From Clostridia bacterium (GTDB taxonomy: Bacteria; Bacillota; Clostridia; Oscillospirales; CAG-382), in NCBI GenBank assembly GCA_017537345.1, contig JAFYKY010000005.1:186001-250000 (forward strand): 64,000 nucleotides of DNA, read 5' to 3'. The notes beneath the pieces are model-generated. The model had not been told where the DNA came from. It did no database searches and was given only the letters and a program-made list of their open reading frames with translations. The position numbers and the translations under genes were made by a program. This document shows positions 8,931 to 18,698 of the stretch, in pieces (position 1 is the first letter of the stretch; the number at the start of each line of letters is the position of its first letter).

Positions 8931-11900
8931 CTATTTTTGTTCTGCAAGTTCCTTATAAGTTTCGTACTTGATAGCAGCCTGTTCCTTTGCCTTTTCGAAG
9001 AGTTCTTTAGCTCTTTCGGGGAACGCCTGAACAAGACGGCTGTATCTGGTTTCGCTGCTGATAAAGTCGATATAATCTGCAGTGGGAGCCTTGGAATCCA
9101 ATGTGAAGGGATTCTTTCCGTCTGCCTTAAGGAGAGGATTATAACGGAACATCTGCCAGTAACCTGCGTCAACCGCGCGCTTCATTTCGTTCTGGCAGTT
9201 AGCCATACCGCCCTTAACACCGTGCATTTCGCAAGGAGCGTAGCCGATGATAAGAGAAGGTCCGGGATAAGCTTCTGCTTCAAGGATAGCCTTGAGAGTC
9301 TGGTTCTTATCTGCGCCCATAGCGATCTGTGCAACGTAAACGTAACCGTAGGACATTGCGATAGCCGCAAGATTCTTCTTGCCGATAGCCTTACCTGCAG
9401 CTGCGAACTGAGCTACCTGACCGATCTGAGAAGCCTTGGAAGCCTGTCCGCCGGTGTTGGAGTATACTTCGGTATCGAATACCATAATATTAACGTCTTC
9501 GCCGGAAGCGATAACGTGGTCAAGACCGCCGAAGCCGATATCGTAAGCCCAGCCGTCACCACCAAAGATCCATACGGATTTCTTTGCAAGGTAATCCTTG
9601 TCTGCGAGGATCTTCTTGGAAGCTTCGCAACCTGCTGCGGACCATTTTTCAAGAAGCTCTACGAGAGCTGCGGTAGCAGCTTCATTTGCCTTACCGTCGT
9701 TAACGGTATTGAGATAATTATCGATAACTGCCTGATCAGCTTCATTTTCTGCCTTAAGAGCCTTAACGTAGCCGATAAGACGCTCACGGATAGCCTTCTG
9801 ACCGAGGTGGATACCCAAGCCGTGTTCAGCGTTGTCTTCGAACAAGCTGTTTGCCCAAGCAGGACCGCGGCCGCTGTCTCTGTTTACAGTGTAAGGAGTA
9901 GCGGGTGCGGAGCCGCCCCAGATGGAAGAACATCCGGTAGCGTTGGAAATATACATTCTCTCACCGAAAAGCTGGGTGATAAGACGTGCGTAAGAGGTTT
10001 CTGCACAGCCTGCGCAAGAACCGGAGAACTCGAGGAGAGGCTGCTGGAACTGGCTGCCCTTAAGAGTGTTGGCGGCAAAAGGAAGATCCTTCTTGCTTAC
10101 CTTATCTACACAGTAAGACCAAGCTTCTGCCTGCTCGGACTGGGATTCCTGACTCTTCATAACGAGCGCCTTTTCCTTTGCGGGACAAGCGGAAACGCAG
10201 AGAGTACAGCCCATACAGTCAAGAGGGCTTACAGCCATAGTGAATACGTAATTTTCGCATCCCTTACCTACCATCTTCTTGGTCTTTACGGAAGCGGGAG
10301 CGTTTGCGGCTTCTTCTTCGTTAAGAGCGTAAGGACGGATGGTTGCGTGAGGACAAACGAAAGCACACTGGTTACACTGGATACAGTTTTCGGGGATCCA
10401 TTCGGGAACGTCAACAGCAACGCCGCGCTTTTCATAAGCAGCAGAGCCCTGAGGGAAGGTACCGTCAACGTAATCTACGAATGCGCTTACGGGGAGAGAA
10501 TCGCCGTTCATCTTACCTACGGGAAGAACAACGCTTTCTACGAACTTAACAACTTCGGGTCTGCCGGAAACGGTAGAAGCAGAAGCTGCGGATGCGGAAA
10601 CTGTCTTCCATGATTCGGGAACTTCGATCTTGACAAGAGCTTCAACACCTGCGTCAATAGCCTTGTAGTTCATTTCAACTACAGCTTCGCCCTTCTTCAT
10701 ATAGGACTTCTTTGCCATATACTTCATATACTCTACTGCGTTTTCAATAGGCATAATGTTTGCAAGAGCAAAGAAAGCAGCCTGAAGAATGGTATTGGTT
10801 CTCTTGCCCATACCGATCTCGCGAGCCTTATCTATTGCGTTAACGGTGTAGAACTTGATATCGTTATCAGCGATATAACGCTTAACCTCTGCGGGAAGGT
10901 GTTCTTCAAGTTCTTCTGCGCTCCACTGGCAGTTAAGCAGGAAGGTGCCGCCGGGCTTAACGTCGTTAACTATCTTGTAACCCTTTGCAATATAGCTGGG
11001 GTTATGGCAGGCAACGAAGTTTGCCTTTGTAATATAATAAGGAGATTTAATAGGCTTATCACCGAAGCGGAGGTGAGAAATGGTAACACCGCCGGTCTTC
11101 TTGGAGTCATACTGGAAGTATGCCTGAATGAACTTATCGGTATGGTCGCCTATGATCTTGATAGAGTTCTTGTTTGCACCAACGGTACCGTCGCCGCCCA
11201 AGCCCCAGAATTTGCAGGAAATAGTTCCTTCGGGAGCTGTATCGGGGCAAACCTCTTCGGGAAGAGAAAGTCCGGTAACGTCGTCTACGATACCGAGAGT
11301 AAAGCTGTTCTTGGGTTCTTCGGCATCAAGATTCTTAAAGGTTGCAAAGATAACGGAAGGAGGAGTATCCTTGCTTCCGAGACCGTATCTGCCGCCTACG
11401 ATAGTACCGGTAAAGCCGTTCTGACGGAGAGCCGCAACAACGTCAAGGTAAAGGGGTTCGCCGAGAGAGCCGGGTTCCTTTGTACGGTCAAGCACTGCGA
11501 TCTTCTTTGCGGTAGCGGGGATAGCGGAAATAAGGTGCTTTGCGGAGAAAGGTCTGTAAAGTCTTACTTTAACAAGACCGACCTTTTCGCCCTTTGCGGT
11601 AAGGTAATCTATAACTTCTTCAGCTACGTCGCATACGGAACCCATAGCAACGATAACCTTTTCTGCATCGGGAGCGCCGTAATAGTTAAAGAGCTTGTAA
11701 TCGGTACCGATCTTTTCGTTTACCTTACTCATATACTCTTCTACTACTGCGGGGAAAGCTTCGTAATAAGAGTTACAAGCTTCTCTGTGCTGGAAGAAGA
11801 TATCGCCGTTTTCTGCGGAGCCGCGGAGAACGGGATGTGCGGGGTTGAGAGATCTTGCGCGGAAAGCCGCAACAGCGTCTTTATCCAGCATTTCTTCAAG

Positions 11901-12470
11901 ATCCTTGTAATCCCACTCTTCGATCTTCTGGATCTCGTGAGAGGTTCTGAAGCCATCGAAATAGTTAAGAACGGGAACTCTGCCCTTTATAGCGGAAAGA
12001 TGAGCAACGGCGGCAAGATCCATAACTTCCTGAGGGTTGGATTCAGCCATCATTGCAAAACCTGTCTGACGGCAGGCGTATACGTCGGAATGGTCACCGA
12101 AAATGTTGAGCGCGTGGGTAGCTACGCAACGTGCGGAGCAGTGGATAACGCAGGGCAACAATTCACCGGCGATCTTATACATATTGGGGATCATAAGAAG
12201 CAGACCCTGAGAAGCGGTGAAGGTGGTGGTAAGAGCACCTGCTGCAAGAGAACCGTGAACGGTACCTGCCGCACCTGCTTCGGACTGCATTTCAATAACC
12301 TTAACCTCATCACCGAAGACATTCTTCTGACCTGATGCGGACCAAGCGTCTGTAAGTTCAGCCATAACGCTGGAAGGGGTAATGGGATAAATAGCGGCAA
12401 CTTCGGTAAACGCATACGCTACGTGAGCGGCAGCTGTATTACCATCCATTGACCTTTTGTTTCTGGACAT
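8931..12470 (-). CDS. nifJ: Pyruvate:ferredoxin (flavodoxin) oxidoreductase
   Basis: Single-chain PFOR of 1179 residues (family about 1170-1200). It oxidises pyruvate and CoA to acetyl-CoA and CO2 and reduces ferredoxin or flavodoxin in the cytosol. The N-terminus has the pyruvate-binding motif YPITPSSVMAE. The ferredoxin-like part carries two cluster motifs, CIQCNQCAFVCP near residue 694 and CMGCTLCVSACP near residue 750. A further cysteine motif, SCAGCAETSYARL, and the TPP-binding region GCSSIWGGSAPATPYTVN near residue 850 follow. The ATG is preceded by AGGAGG and by a 17-spaced promoter. Codon use looks strongly biased, consistent with high expression. It marks the organism as an anaerobe. 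Confidence 0.97.
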   Translation of the reverse strand: MSRNKRSMDGNTAAAHVAYAFTEVAAIYPITPSSVMAELTDAWSASGQKNVFGDEVKVIEMQSEAGAAGTVHGSLAAGALTTTFTASQGLLLMIPNMYKIAGELLPCVIHCSARCVATHALNIFGDHSDVYACRQTGFAMMAESNPQEVMDLAAVAHLSAIKGRVPVLNYFDGFRTSHEIQKIEEWDYKDLEEMLDKDAVAAFRARSLNPAHPVLRGSAENGDIFFQHREACNSYYEAFPAVVEEYMSKVNEKIGTDYKLFNYYGAPDAEKVIVAMGSVCDVAEEVIDYLTAKGEKVGLVKVRLYRPFSAKHLISAIPATAKKIAVLDRTKEPGSLGEPLYLDVVAALRQNGFTGTIVGGRYGLGSKDTPPSVIFATFKNLDAEEPKNSFTLGIVDDVTGLSLPEEVCPDTAPEGTISCKFWGLGGDGTVGANKNSIKIIGDHTDKFIQAYFQYDSKKTGGVTISHLRFGDKPIKSPYYITKANFVACHNPSYIAKGYKIVNDVKPGGTFLLNCQWSAEELEEHLPAEVKRYIADNDIKFYTVNAIDKAREIGMGKRTNTILQAAFFALANIMPIENAVEYMKYMAKKSYMKKGEAVVEMNYKAIDAGVEALVKIEVPESWKTVSASAASASTVSGRPEVVKFVESVVLPVGKMNGDSLPVSAFVDYVDGTFPQGSAAYEKRGVAVDVPEWIPENCIQCNQCAFVCPHATIRPYALNEEEAANAPASVKTKKMVGKGCENYVFTMAVSPLDCMGCTLCVSACPAKEKALVMKSQESQSEQAEAWSYCVDKVSKKDLPFAANTLKGSQFQQPLLEFSGSCAGCAETSYARLITQLFGERMYISNATGCSSIWGGSAPATPYTVNRDSGRGPAWANSLFEDNAEHGLGIHLGQKAIRERLIGYVKALKAENEADQAVIDNYLNTVNDGKANEAATAALVELLEKWSAAGCEASKKILADKDYLAKKSVWIFGGDGWAYDIGFGGLDHVIASGEDVNIMVFDTEVYSNTGGQASKASQIGQVAQFAAAGKAIGKKNLAAIAMSYGYVYVAQIAMGADKNQTLKAILEAEAYPGPSLIIGYAPCEMHGVKGGMANCQNEMKRAVDAGYWQMFRYNPLLKADGKNPFTLDSKAPTADYIDFISSETRYSRLVQAFPERAKELFEKAKEQAAIKYETYKELAEQK

Positions 12471-12499
12471 ATTAACAACCTCCTATTTTCATTCAGTTT

Positions 12500-12528
12500 A
12501 TAATAACACTTTTTTCTCAATCTGTAAA
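12500..12528 (-). promoter_or_regulatory. Promoter of nifJ
   Basis: TTTACA (12523-12528) and TATTAT (12500-12505) on the minus strand with a 17-base spacer, 30 bases upstream of the nifJ start. A divergent promoter for yifB lies about 90 bases away. Confidence 0.65.
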
Positions 12529-12619
12529 GATGATTTTCGTTTTTTCCAAAAAAATTGTTGTTAAATATCTTATAAGGTAAAATAATAAAAGACAAATTAT
12601 GAATTTTCTGTGTGAAATC

Positions 12620-12648
12620 TTGATTAAAATAAATATATGTGATATTAT
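12620..12648 (+). promoter_or_regulatory. Promoter of the yifB operon
   Basis: TTGATT (12620-12625) and TATTAT (12643-12648) with a 17-base spacer, about 28 bases upstream of the chosen yifB ATG. A start at the first in-frame codon (12652) would leave almost no leader, which supports the later ATG. Confidence 0.6.
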
Positions 12649-12675
12649 AAAGTGAAGTTTTTTTCGGAGGTCGTT

Positions 12676-14205
12676 ATGATAACTGTTATAAACTCGGTAG
12701 CTTTGTCCGGCATTGACGGTATAATGGTATCCGTCGAATCCGGCGCTTCTTCTTCCAACAAGCCGAGATTGGATATTATCGGTTTGCCCGACGCCGCTGT
12801 TAAAGAAGCCTCCGGCAGAGTATATTCCGCCGCGCGTTCAAGCTGTATAAACCTTAAAAAAGGCGTGCTTACGGTAAACCTCGCACCTGCGGATCTTCGA
12901 AAAGAAGGTTCGGTTTACGATCTTCCCATACTGCTTTCCATTACCGATGAAACAAAGCTTAACCTGTGCGATCTTTCGCAAAAATGCTTTGTGGGTGAAC
13001 TATCGCTTAACGGCGACGTACGCAGTGTCAACGGCTGTCTTGCCATGGCAGTAGCCGCAAGAGATAACGGATTCAAAGAAATATACGTGCCTGCGGCAAA
13101 CGCAAACGAAGCCTCCGCCGCAGAAGGAATCGACGTATTTCCGGTCAAAAACGTTCGTCAGCTCATAAACCACCTTATCGGCGCCGAACCTATAGAAAAA
13201 ACTTCATTTAACCGCGATGATTTTTTAAAAGACATTTCGGCTCATCCTCTGGATTTCAGCGACGTTAAAGGACAAAGCGCCGCAAAATTCGCCGCAGAGA
13301 TTGCCGCGGCAGGCGGACACAATCTGCTGCTTATCGGCCCTCCCGGCTCGGGAAAGAGTATGATAGCATCCAGACTTCCTTCCATACTCCCTCCCCTTTC
13401 GCTTAAAGAATCCATAGAATGTACGGAAATATATTCGGTAGCGGGATTGCTTACGGACGGGCTTATCACAAAACGTCCTTACAGAAGCCCCCACCATTCC
13501 GCTTCTCCCAACGCTTTGGTGGGCGGCGGCGCGATACCCCGCCCCGGCGAGATATCACTTGCCCACAACGGCGTGCTTTTCCTTGATGAATTCACCGAAT
13601 TCCCCAAGGTGACGAGAGAAGCTCTGCGTCAGCCGCTTGAAAGCAGAAGCGTAACGGTCTCACGTGTGAACAACACTATTACATACCCCGCATCCTTTAT
13701 GCTGGTGTGCGCGATGAACCCCTGCAAGTGCGGTTATTTTGGGCATCCCACAAGAGAATGCACCTGCTCGCCCGCTTCACGTCACGATTATATTTCAAGA
13801 GTTTCCGGTCCTCTGCTCGACAGAATCGATATTCAGACCGAGGTTCCGCCGCTGGATTACAAAGATCTGCATTGTGACGAAACAGCAGAAACCAGCGCGC
13901 AGATCCGTGAAAGAGTCATAAACGCAAGAGAATTTGCTTTACGCAGATTTTCGGATAAAAGCGAGTTCGTTTCCAACGCCGCGCTTACATCTTCCGAAAT
14001 GAGAAAGCACTGCGCTATGACGGCGGAAGCAGAGCAAACGCTTGAAAAAGCATACAAGGTGCTTTCCCTCTCCGCAAGAGGACACGACAGACTGCTTAAG
14101 GTTGCAAGAACGATCGCGGACATAAAAGAAAGCGAAAAAATTGAAAGAGCGCATATAGCTCAGGCGATGCATTTGCGTTCTCTTGACAGAAAATACTGGT
14201 CATAA
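12676..14205 (+). CDS. yifB: YifB/ComM family Mg-chelatase-like AAA+ ATPase
   Basis: Chosen start gives MITVINSVALSGIDG, the conserved family N-terminus, behind CGGAGG at 5-base spacing (509 aa, family about 500-515). An N-terminal Lon-protease-S5-like domain (about residues 1-170) is followed by the AAA+ core. That core has Walker A GPPGSGKS near residue 220, Walker B VLFLDEF and the cysteine motif NPCKCGYFGHP. A C-terminal Mg-chelatase lid domain follows. In Gram-negatives ComM is a branch-migration helicase for natural transformation; the role in Clostridia is less certain. It leads a probable operon with two membrane proteins, with 12 bases to the next start. Confidence 0.94.
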   Translation: MITVINSVALSGIDGIMVSVESGASSSNKPRLDIIGLPDAAVKEASGRVYSAARSSCINLKKGVLTVNLAPADLRKEGSVYDLPILLSITDETKLNLCDLSQKCFVGELSLNGDVRSVNGCLAMAVAARDNGFKEIYVPAANANEASAAEGIDVFPVKNVRQLINHLIGAEPIEKTSFNRDDFLKDISAHPLDFSDVKGQSAAKFAAEIAAAGGHNLLLIGPPGSGKSMIASRLPSILPPLSLKESIECTEIYSVAGLLTDGLITKRPYRSPHHSASPNALVGGGAIPRPGEISLAHNGVLFLDEFTEFPKVTREALRQPLESRSVTVSRVNNTITYPASFMLVCAMNPCKCGYFGHPTRECTCSPASRHDYISRVSGPLLDRIDIQTEVPPLDYKDLHCDETAETSAQIRERVINAREFALRRFSDKSEFVSNAALTSSEMRKHCAMTAEAEQTLEKAYKVLSLSARGHDRLLKVARTIADIKESEKIERAHIAQAMHLRSLDRKYWS

Positions 14206-14217
14206 ACGAGGTTACCG

Positions 14218-14925
14218 ATGGATTATGAAGGCAAACACTTTCCGGAGCAGGAAAGACAAGAAGAAAAAGAACGCTCATCCAAACTGGGCTGGACGATAAA
14301 GCAGATATTCAGATACACTTTCTGGGGCGTTTGCGCTTTGGTTTGGGGTATTATACTGTTCCGTATCTTCACAAGCACGGACGCAAGGCTGTTCAAGCAA
14401 ATGTATTTTTCCGATGATGCGGCAGTTATCGCGCAGAAATTGGGAGATGATTTTACCGTATATTCCCTGCAGACCGCTTCCACGATGAACGAAGACGGAA
14501 CTGTGCAGGTACGTAACAATTTTTACGCGGAAGACGCAAAGGAATTTGAGGTCGGTCTCCGCTACCGTATGAAGCATTTTACCGGCGAAAAGGACAAGGA
14601 ACTACCATTCACGGTTGAGCTGGTAGACAACAACGGTGTAAAACACCCCGTTTGCAACGTGGAATTTACCACCAAAAACGATTACGGCTTTGCCCGTGTT
14701 TCCTTTCAGGGCGTAGAGATAGACAAGACCACTAACCAGTACTATTTTGAAGACGGAGATTTTTCTCACGATACGCCGGATATTAACTCGGAAAACGGTC
14801 AGGTGCTGAACACACGCACATCTTTGTATCTGTATGTTTATTACGAAGGCAAAGAGGTTGCCAAACTGCAGGTCTACCACGATTTTGCAATTCTTGAAGA
14901 AGTAGACTATAAACCCGGGAGATAA
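14218..14925 (+). CDS. Single-pass membrane protein of unknown function
   Basis: Product of 235 residues that I do not recognise. A charged, Glu/Arg-rich cytoplasmic N-terminus (about 1-30) is followed by one membrane helix (FWGVCALVWGIILFRIF, about 36-52). The soluble extracytoplasmic domain of about 180 residues is rich in beta-strand pattern, with pieces such as YRMKHFTGEKDKELPFTVEL and LYLYVYYEGKEVAKLQVYHD. The ATG follows GAGG at good spacing, 12 bases after yifB and 5 bases before the next gene. That spacing suggests one transcript. Confidence 0.72.
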   Translation: MDYEGKHFPEQERQEEKERSSKLGWTIKQIFRYTFWGVCALVWGIILFRIFTSTDARLFKQMYFSDDAAVIAQKLGDDFTVYSLQTASTMNEDGTVQVRNNFYAEDAKEFEVGLRYRMKHFTGEKDKELPFTVELVDNNGVKHPVCNVEFTTKNDYGFARVSFQGVEIDKTTNQYYFEDGDFSHDTPDINSENGQVLNTRTSLYLYVYYEGKEVAKLQVYHDFAILEEVDYKPGR

Positions 14926-14930
14926 ATAAA

Positions 14931-15821
14931 ATGGGAAAAGCTACAAAACTTTACAACAAAACAAAACGAAAAGGCTTGTTTTCCGCAATTGCGGGCGGTG
15001 TTATGACCGCCGCAGGCATTGTGTTTTTGATCCTTCCTCTCGCCGTTGTTTCTGGAGTTGACGAAATAATACAAAACCTTGTGTTCCTTGGTGTGGGCGC
15101 GGTTTTGCTGATATCCGGTTTTTGCCTGCTTATTTCGGGGCTGACTCAATGGATGGTACGTCCCTATGCGGTGGTGTTCACCGATGAAGGCTTGTACGAT
15201 TTTACGGGAAAGCATAAAAACGGAATGTTTATTGAATGGAACAACATAAAAGATGCGCGTATTTACGGCAAAGGCGAATCCGCTTTTATCGGTATCGACC
15301 TTATAAGTCTTGATATGGCATACAAATACATATCCTCAAAGCAAAAACGGGAGATATGCGAAAACATTTCCAACAATATGCCCGCCGTAATTATCAGCCA
15401 GTACGAGATCGCAGAGCCTATCGGAAGCGTTGTAAAAGCAATTCTCCAGATACGATTGGGAACGAAAGCCGATATGTTCAGGATGGAAGAGCTTGAAAAC
15501 GCAGTGAATGTTGCGGAAGCGCCCGTTTTCTCCAAAGAGGAAATGGAAGAGCTGAACAAAACCGGCGACGTTGATTTTTCTTCCAAAGAAAAAGACGTTG
15601 AAAAAACGGAAGCAGTTTTGCCCGTTGCCGAAGAAACGGTTACCGAAATGTTGAATCCGCCGGAAGAACCCGAAGAGCCCGAAGAAGTTTCCGAAGAAGA
15701 GCTTAAAAAGCTTGATACCGCAGAAATAAACATTACCTCAACGGAAATGGCGAAAAAGATGTCCGATACAGCTTCTATCGACGATCTGCTTAAGATGCTT
15801 TCTATCGGCGACGATAAATAA
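14931..15821 (+). CDS. Two-helix membrane protein with PH-like domain and acidic tail
   Basis: A 296-residue protein not assigned to a named family. Two membrane helices (about residues 18-40 and 50-72) are followed by a segment (AVVFTDEGLYDFTGKHKNGM...IEWNNIKDARIYG) that has the pattern of bacterial PH-like or YcxB-like domains. The tail (about 190-296) is dominated by Glu, Pro and Lys and is probably disordered, ending in a short predicted helix. It shares its architecture of two helices plus PH-like domain with the gene after the sigma-factor fusion. It ends at a strong terminator, so the yifB transcript probably stops here. Confidence 0.7.
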   Translation: MGKATKLYNKTKRKGLFSAIAGGVMTAAGIVFLILPLAVVSGVDEIIQNLVFLGVGAVLLISGFCLLISGLTQWMVRPYAVVFTDEGLYDFTGKHKNGMFIEWNNIKDARIYGKGESAFIGIDLISLDMAYKYISSKQKREICENISNNMPAVIISQYEIAEPIGSVVKAILQIRLGTKADMFRMEELENAVNVAEAPVFSKEEMEELNKTGDVDFSSKEKDVEKTEAVLPVAEETVTEMLNPPEEPEEPEEVSEEELKKLDTAEINITSTEMAKKMSDTASIDDLLKMLSIGDDK

Positions 15822-15827
15822 ACTTTT

Positions 15828-15856
15828 AAAAAGCGCGGAAACACCGTGCTTTTTTT
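15828..15856 (+). terminator. Rho-independent terminator of the yifB operon
   Basis: Stem AAAAAGCGCGG with loop AAACA and arm CCGTGCTTTTTTT, including one G-T pair. It starts 7 bases after the stop codon and ends in seven T. Confidence 0.88.
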
Positions 15857-15972
15857 ATGCGCAACCAATGATTGAGAGACGTTCAACTATCAAGTTATTG
15901 ACTCTTGCTGCGAAAAAGATGTATATTTAGGTAACGCGTTTTTAAAAATTTTCCGTTATTTTAATTATTCAC

Positions 15973-15985
15973 CCAACCTTTTTAA
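15973..15985 (+). promoter_or_regulatory. Putative ECF-type -35 element upstream of the sigma-factor fusion
   Basis: CCAACCTTTTTAA is identical over 13 bases to a site upstream of the other extended sigma-factor gene at 46.0 kb. AACC-containing -35 elements are typical of ECF promoters (family knowledge). The -10 is not clear here; TATAAG near 16000-16005 or GACAC at 15993-15997 are candidates. It lies 60-75 bases before the start codon, fitting autoregulation. Confidence 0.5.
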
Positions 15986-16047
15986 GCTTTTTGACACTCT
16001 TATAAGTGAAAGCCCGAAAAAGGCGACAAAAATTATGAGGATAAGTA

Positions 16048-18678
16048 ATGAACGGTTACAAAAACACTATTGACAAGGATCTGGTCAAAATGACTCTGGT
16101 CGGCGATGAAAAGGCGTACGAGGAATTGGTAACGCGGCACGAAAGAAGCGTGCACGGTACTGCTTTCAAGATAACCAAAAACAGGTATTCCGCGGAGGAC
16201 GCTTCGCAGGATGCTTTCGTTGCCGCCTGGACAAAGCTGGATACTCTTAAAGAAGGGGAAAAGTTCGGTTCGTGGATATGCGCCATTGCAAGAAACTGCG
16301 CGTTGCGTATTGCCAGCCACTACCGCTGCGCCGCGGCTGACATTAGCTTTGACGCTGTACAGTTCGCATTATACGAAGAAGGCGAAGGCGGCGAAACCGC
16401 TTCCCTGCCCGACCTTGCGTTTTTGAACGAAAGCGACCGATACGAAACCCTGCGAGATGCAGTGGAGGCGCTGACCGAGAAGCTGAGGGAAACCGTAAAA
16501 CTGCATTACTTTGAAGAATTATCTGTTGCCGAGATCGCCGAAAAGCTTTCCCTGCCGGTGGGGACGGTTAAATGGCGTCTTTCCGAAGGGCGTAAACAGC
16601 TCAGAAAGGAATACGGAATAATGGATAAAGAATACAACGAAAACGAAACCATTGTTGAACGCGTTATGAGGCAGGTCGAAGCGCTCAAGCTGCTTGCAAA
16701 GCAGACAGACAAGACCGAATTTAAAAAAGAATATAAAAAGGTGCTTGCAAACGTTGAAAGTCTGAGGGATTCAAAGGAAAAATCCCACGCGCTGGCAGAC
16801 GTGCTTATGCACGGCGTCTGGTGGACGGATGGCGAAAAAAGCGAAGAACTGTTTGAACGTATAAAAGCCGAGGCTATGGCAGGGCATAACGATGAGGTTA
16901 TGCAATCCGTGGTTTCGAGAGAAGCAGGTAAATACCACGGAAAAGAACGGGTGGATTATATGATAAACACTCAGGTTCCTTTTCTGGAAGAGAATAATCT
17001 TCCTCTTTCTCTTGGCTTTACGTGGTTCTGGGCAGGCTGGTCATACTCCTGCGAAAACGAAACCGAAAACGCCATAAAATGCTTTGACAAAGTCTTGGAT
17101 GTGCTTAAGCCCACGGACGTATATTACGCCAACGCGTTATCTGCAAAGAAATGTGAAAAATTCAGAGAAACTCACAGAAACAAGCAACGCAAGCAATATG
17201 GCGGCGGAGCAACGGGAGAGATATATAAGCTTATAAACGGCAGACTTATGTTCTGGTCCCAGCCGGGATATTCTTTCGGAAACACTCATAACGGCGAAAG
17301 TATATTCTGGAACGCGAGCCGATGCGACTGCATAGTATACGACGAAAATATGCAACCCGGCGACACGTACGTCTGCTCCGACAAGAAGAGCACGCTTGAA
17401 TACCGCGAAAACGGTATTACAGTGGAAACCAAAGCGGGAGTTTTTGAAAACTGCTCTCTTTGGATCTTCAAAGGGGACAGATACGGACTGACATACTGCG
17501 AAACCTATATCTGCCCCGGAGTGGGAATCGTTAAGCAACGCTCCGAAAGATACGAAGAGGATAACGTCTGGGAGTTGACAGCGTACACCGTAAAGGGCGG
17601 AAGCGGTCTTATACCCTTTGAAAAGGGCAACCGCTGGGAATACGCTCCCCTGCCCACGGACGGACCTGTAATAGCGGCAGACAGTTATTTTGAGGTGATC
17701 TCCTGCGAAAGCAATACCTTCGTAGTTACTGCGGGACACACGTCTCAGCTTTTGGGCTTGGGACACCCCACCACCTGGGAAGGCGCTATGAGTTGCTTCA
17801 CGCAAGGACATTATGTAAACGATGAGCACTTCAAACCGAAGATGATCGACGTAGAGGAGTATGTATGCCTTGCGGAAAAGTACGCGCAAACAAAGCGTGA
17901 AAAGGTTATAACCGCTGTTTCTGCCGACGTAATGCGGAGAATCCAAAGATGCTATCCTCCCATTAACCCCGATTACACAGAAAAAGGTAAATGGAACTTT
18001 TTCAGCACGCAAGCCGTTAACCAAAAGCCGGACGGAACGTTATGTGTAAATAGTTCTAAAAAGTTTTCCAACTACGGCTTCACCTGGAAGGGCAATATGT
18101 GGAATATCGGCACAGAGGGATACAAGGTGCTGTACGGCAATTTCCTTTTGGAGATACAGCAAGCTATAGGCTGTGTTTGGTCCGACGAATGGATACCCGG
18201 ATACAAAAAGACCTCCCCCTCCCGCGCGCAAAAGGGAGCGGAATATACGCTTGAAGTTTTGGATGACGAAACTGTCGTTACCCCCTGCGGAACATTTGAA
18301 AACTGCCGTCACGTAACCTACGAGCTTAAGGGAATGGATAAACACGGCGCCCAGTTCCAGGGCGGTAAAAAGGATATATGGTATGCGCAGGGAATCGGAA
18401 TAGTGAAATTCCAAACCGATTACTGGTATGACCGCACTCTTTCCTGCTTCTGGGAATTGAAGGCATACAAAGGAACGGGAGAAGGCTACTTCCCCGTTAT
18501 TGACGGCGCATACAGAAAATATGCTCCCGACACCATAGGAGACGGATGGAACGCTTCCGTTGAGCATACCTACGATACCGACGAAAGCGGAACTATAATC
18601 TTACACAACGTGCTGGGCACGAGAAACAGAGCGGAATACGAAGCGGACGATAACTGCAACGATTCCGAATACGATTGA
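16048..18678 (+). CDS. ECF sigma factor fused to a long repeated C-terminal domain
   Basis: The first 190 or so residues are a standard ECF sigma factor. Region 2 (about 20-85) contains YEELVTRHERSVHGTAFKI and DASQDAFVAAWTKL. Region 4 (about 135-190) contains LSVAEIAEKLSLPVGTVKWR. About 690 further residues follow, against a usual total of 160-200. A helical, TPR-like stretch (about 200-370) leads into two copies of a domain. Each copy has GxFENC (17437 and 18286 in DNA) followed 30-45 residues later by PGVGIVKQ or AQGIGIVKF. I see no membrane helix, so the extension appears cytoplasmic. No anti-sigma gene is adjacent, and the extension may do that job (inference). The start is chosen for GAGG at 8 bases. 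Confidence 0.82.
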   Translation: MNGYKNTIDKDLVKMTLVGDEKAYEELVTRHERSVHGTAFKITKNRYSAEDASQDAFVAAWTKLDTLKEGEKFGSWICAIARNCALRIASHYRCAAADISFDAVQFALYEEGEGGETASLPDLAFLNESDRYETLRDAVEALTEKLRETVKLHYFEELSVAEIAEKLSLPVGTVKWRLSEGRKQLRKEYGIMDKEYNENETIVERVMRQVEALKLLAKQTDKTEFKKEYKKVLANVESLRDSKEKSHALADVLMHGVWWTDGEKSEELFERIKAEAMAGHNDEVMQSVVSREAGKYHGKERVDYMINTQVPFLEENNLPLSLGFTWFWAGWSYSCENETENAIKCFDKVLDVLKPTDVYYANALSAKKCEKFRETHRNKQRKQYGGGATGEIYKLINGRLMFWSQPGYSFGNTHNGESIFWNASRCDCIVYDENMQPGDTYVCSDKKSTLEYRENGITVETKAGVFENCSLWIFKGDRYGLTYCETYICPGVGIVKQRSERYEEDNVWELTAYTVKGGSGLIPFEKGNRWEYAPLPTDGPVIAADSYFEVISCESNTFVVTAGHTSQLLGLGHPTTWEGAMSCFTQGHYVNDEHFKPKMIDVEEYVCLAEKYAQTKREKVITAVSADVMRRIQRCYPPINPDYTEKGKWNFFSTQAVNQKPDGTLCVNSSKKFSNYGFTWKGNMWNIGTEGYKVLYGNFLLEIQQAIGCVWSDEWIPGYKKTSPSRAQKGAEYTLEVLDDETVVTPCGTFENCRHVTYELKGMDKHGAQFQGGKKDIWYAQGIGIVKFQTDYWYDRTLSCFWELKAYKGTGEGYFPVIDGAYRKYAPDTIGDGWNASVEHTYDTDESGTIILHNVLGTRNRAEYEADDNCNDSEYD

Positions 18679-18698
18679 TTTAAAAGGAGAATTCCCAA

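Noticed and set aside
8937-12335. Long plus-strand frames opposite nifJ (558 and 478 codons)
   Set aside because: Same cause as for ppdK: biased codons of a highly expressed gene. nifJ is unambiguous on the minus strand.
15991-15996. TTGACA before the sigma-factor fusion as a sigma-A -35
   Set aside because: No -10 is seen 16-18 bases downstream. The shared CCAACCTTTTTAA element is the better candidate.
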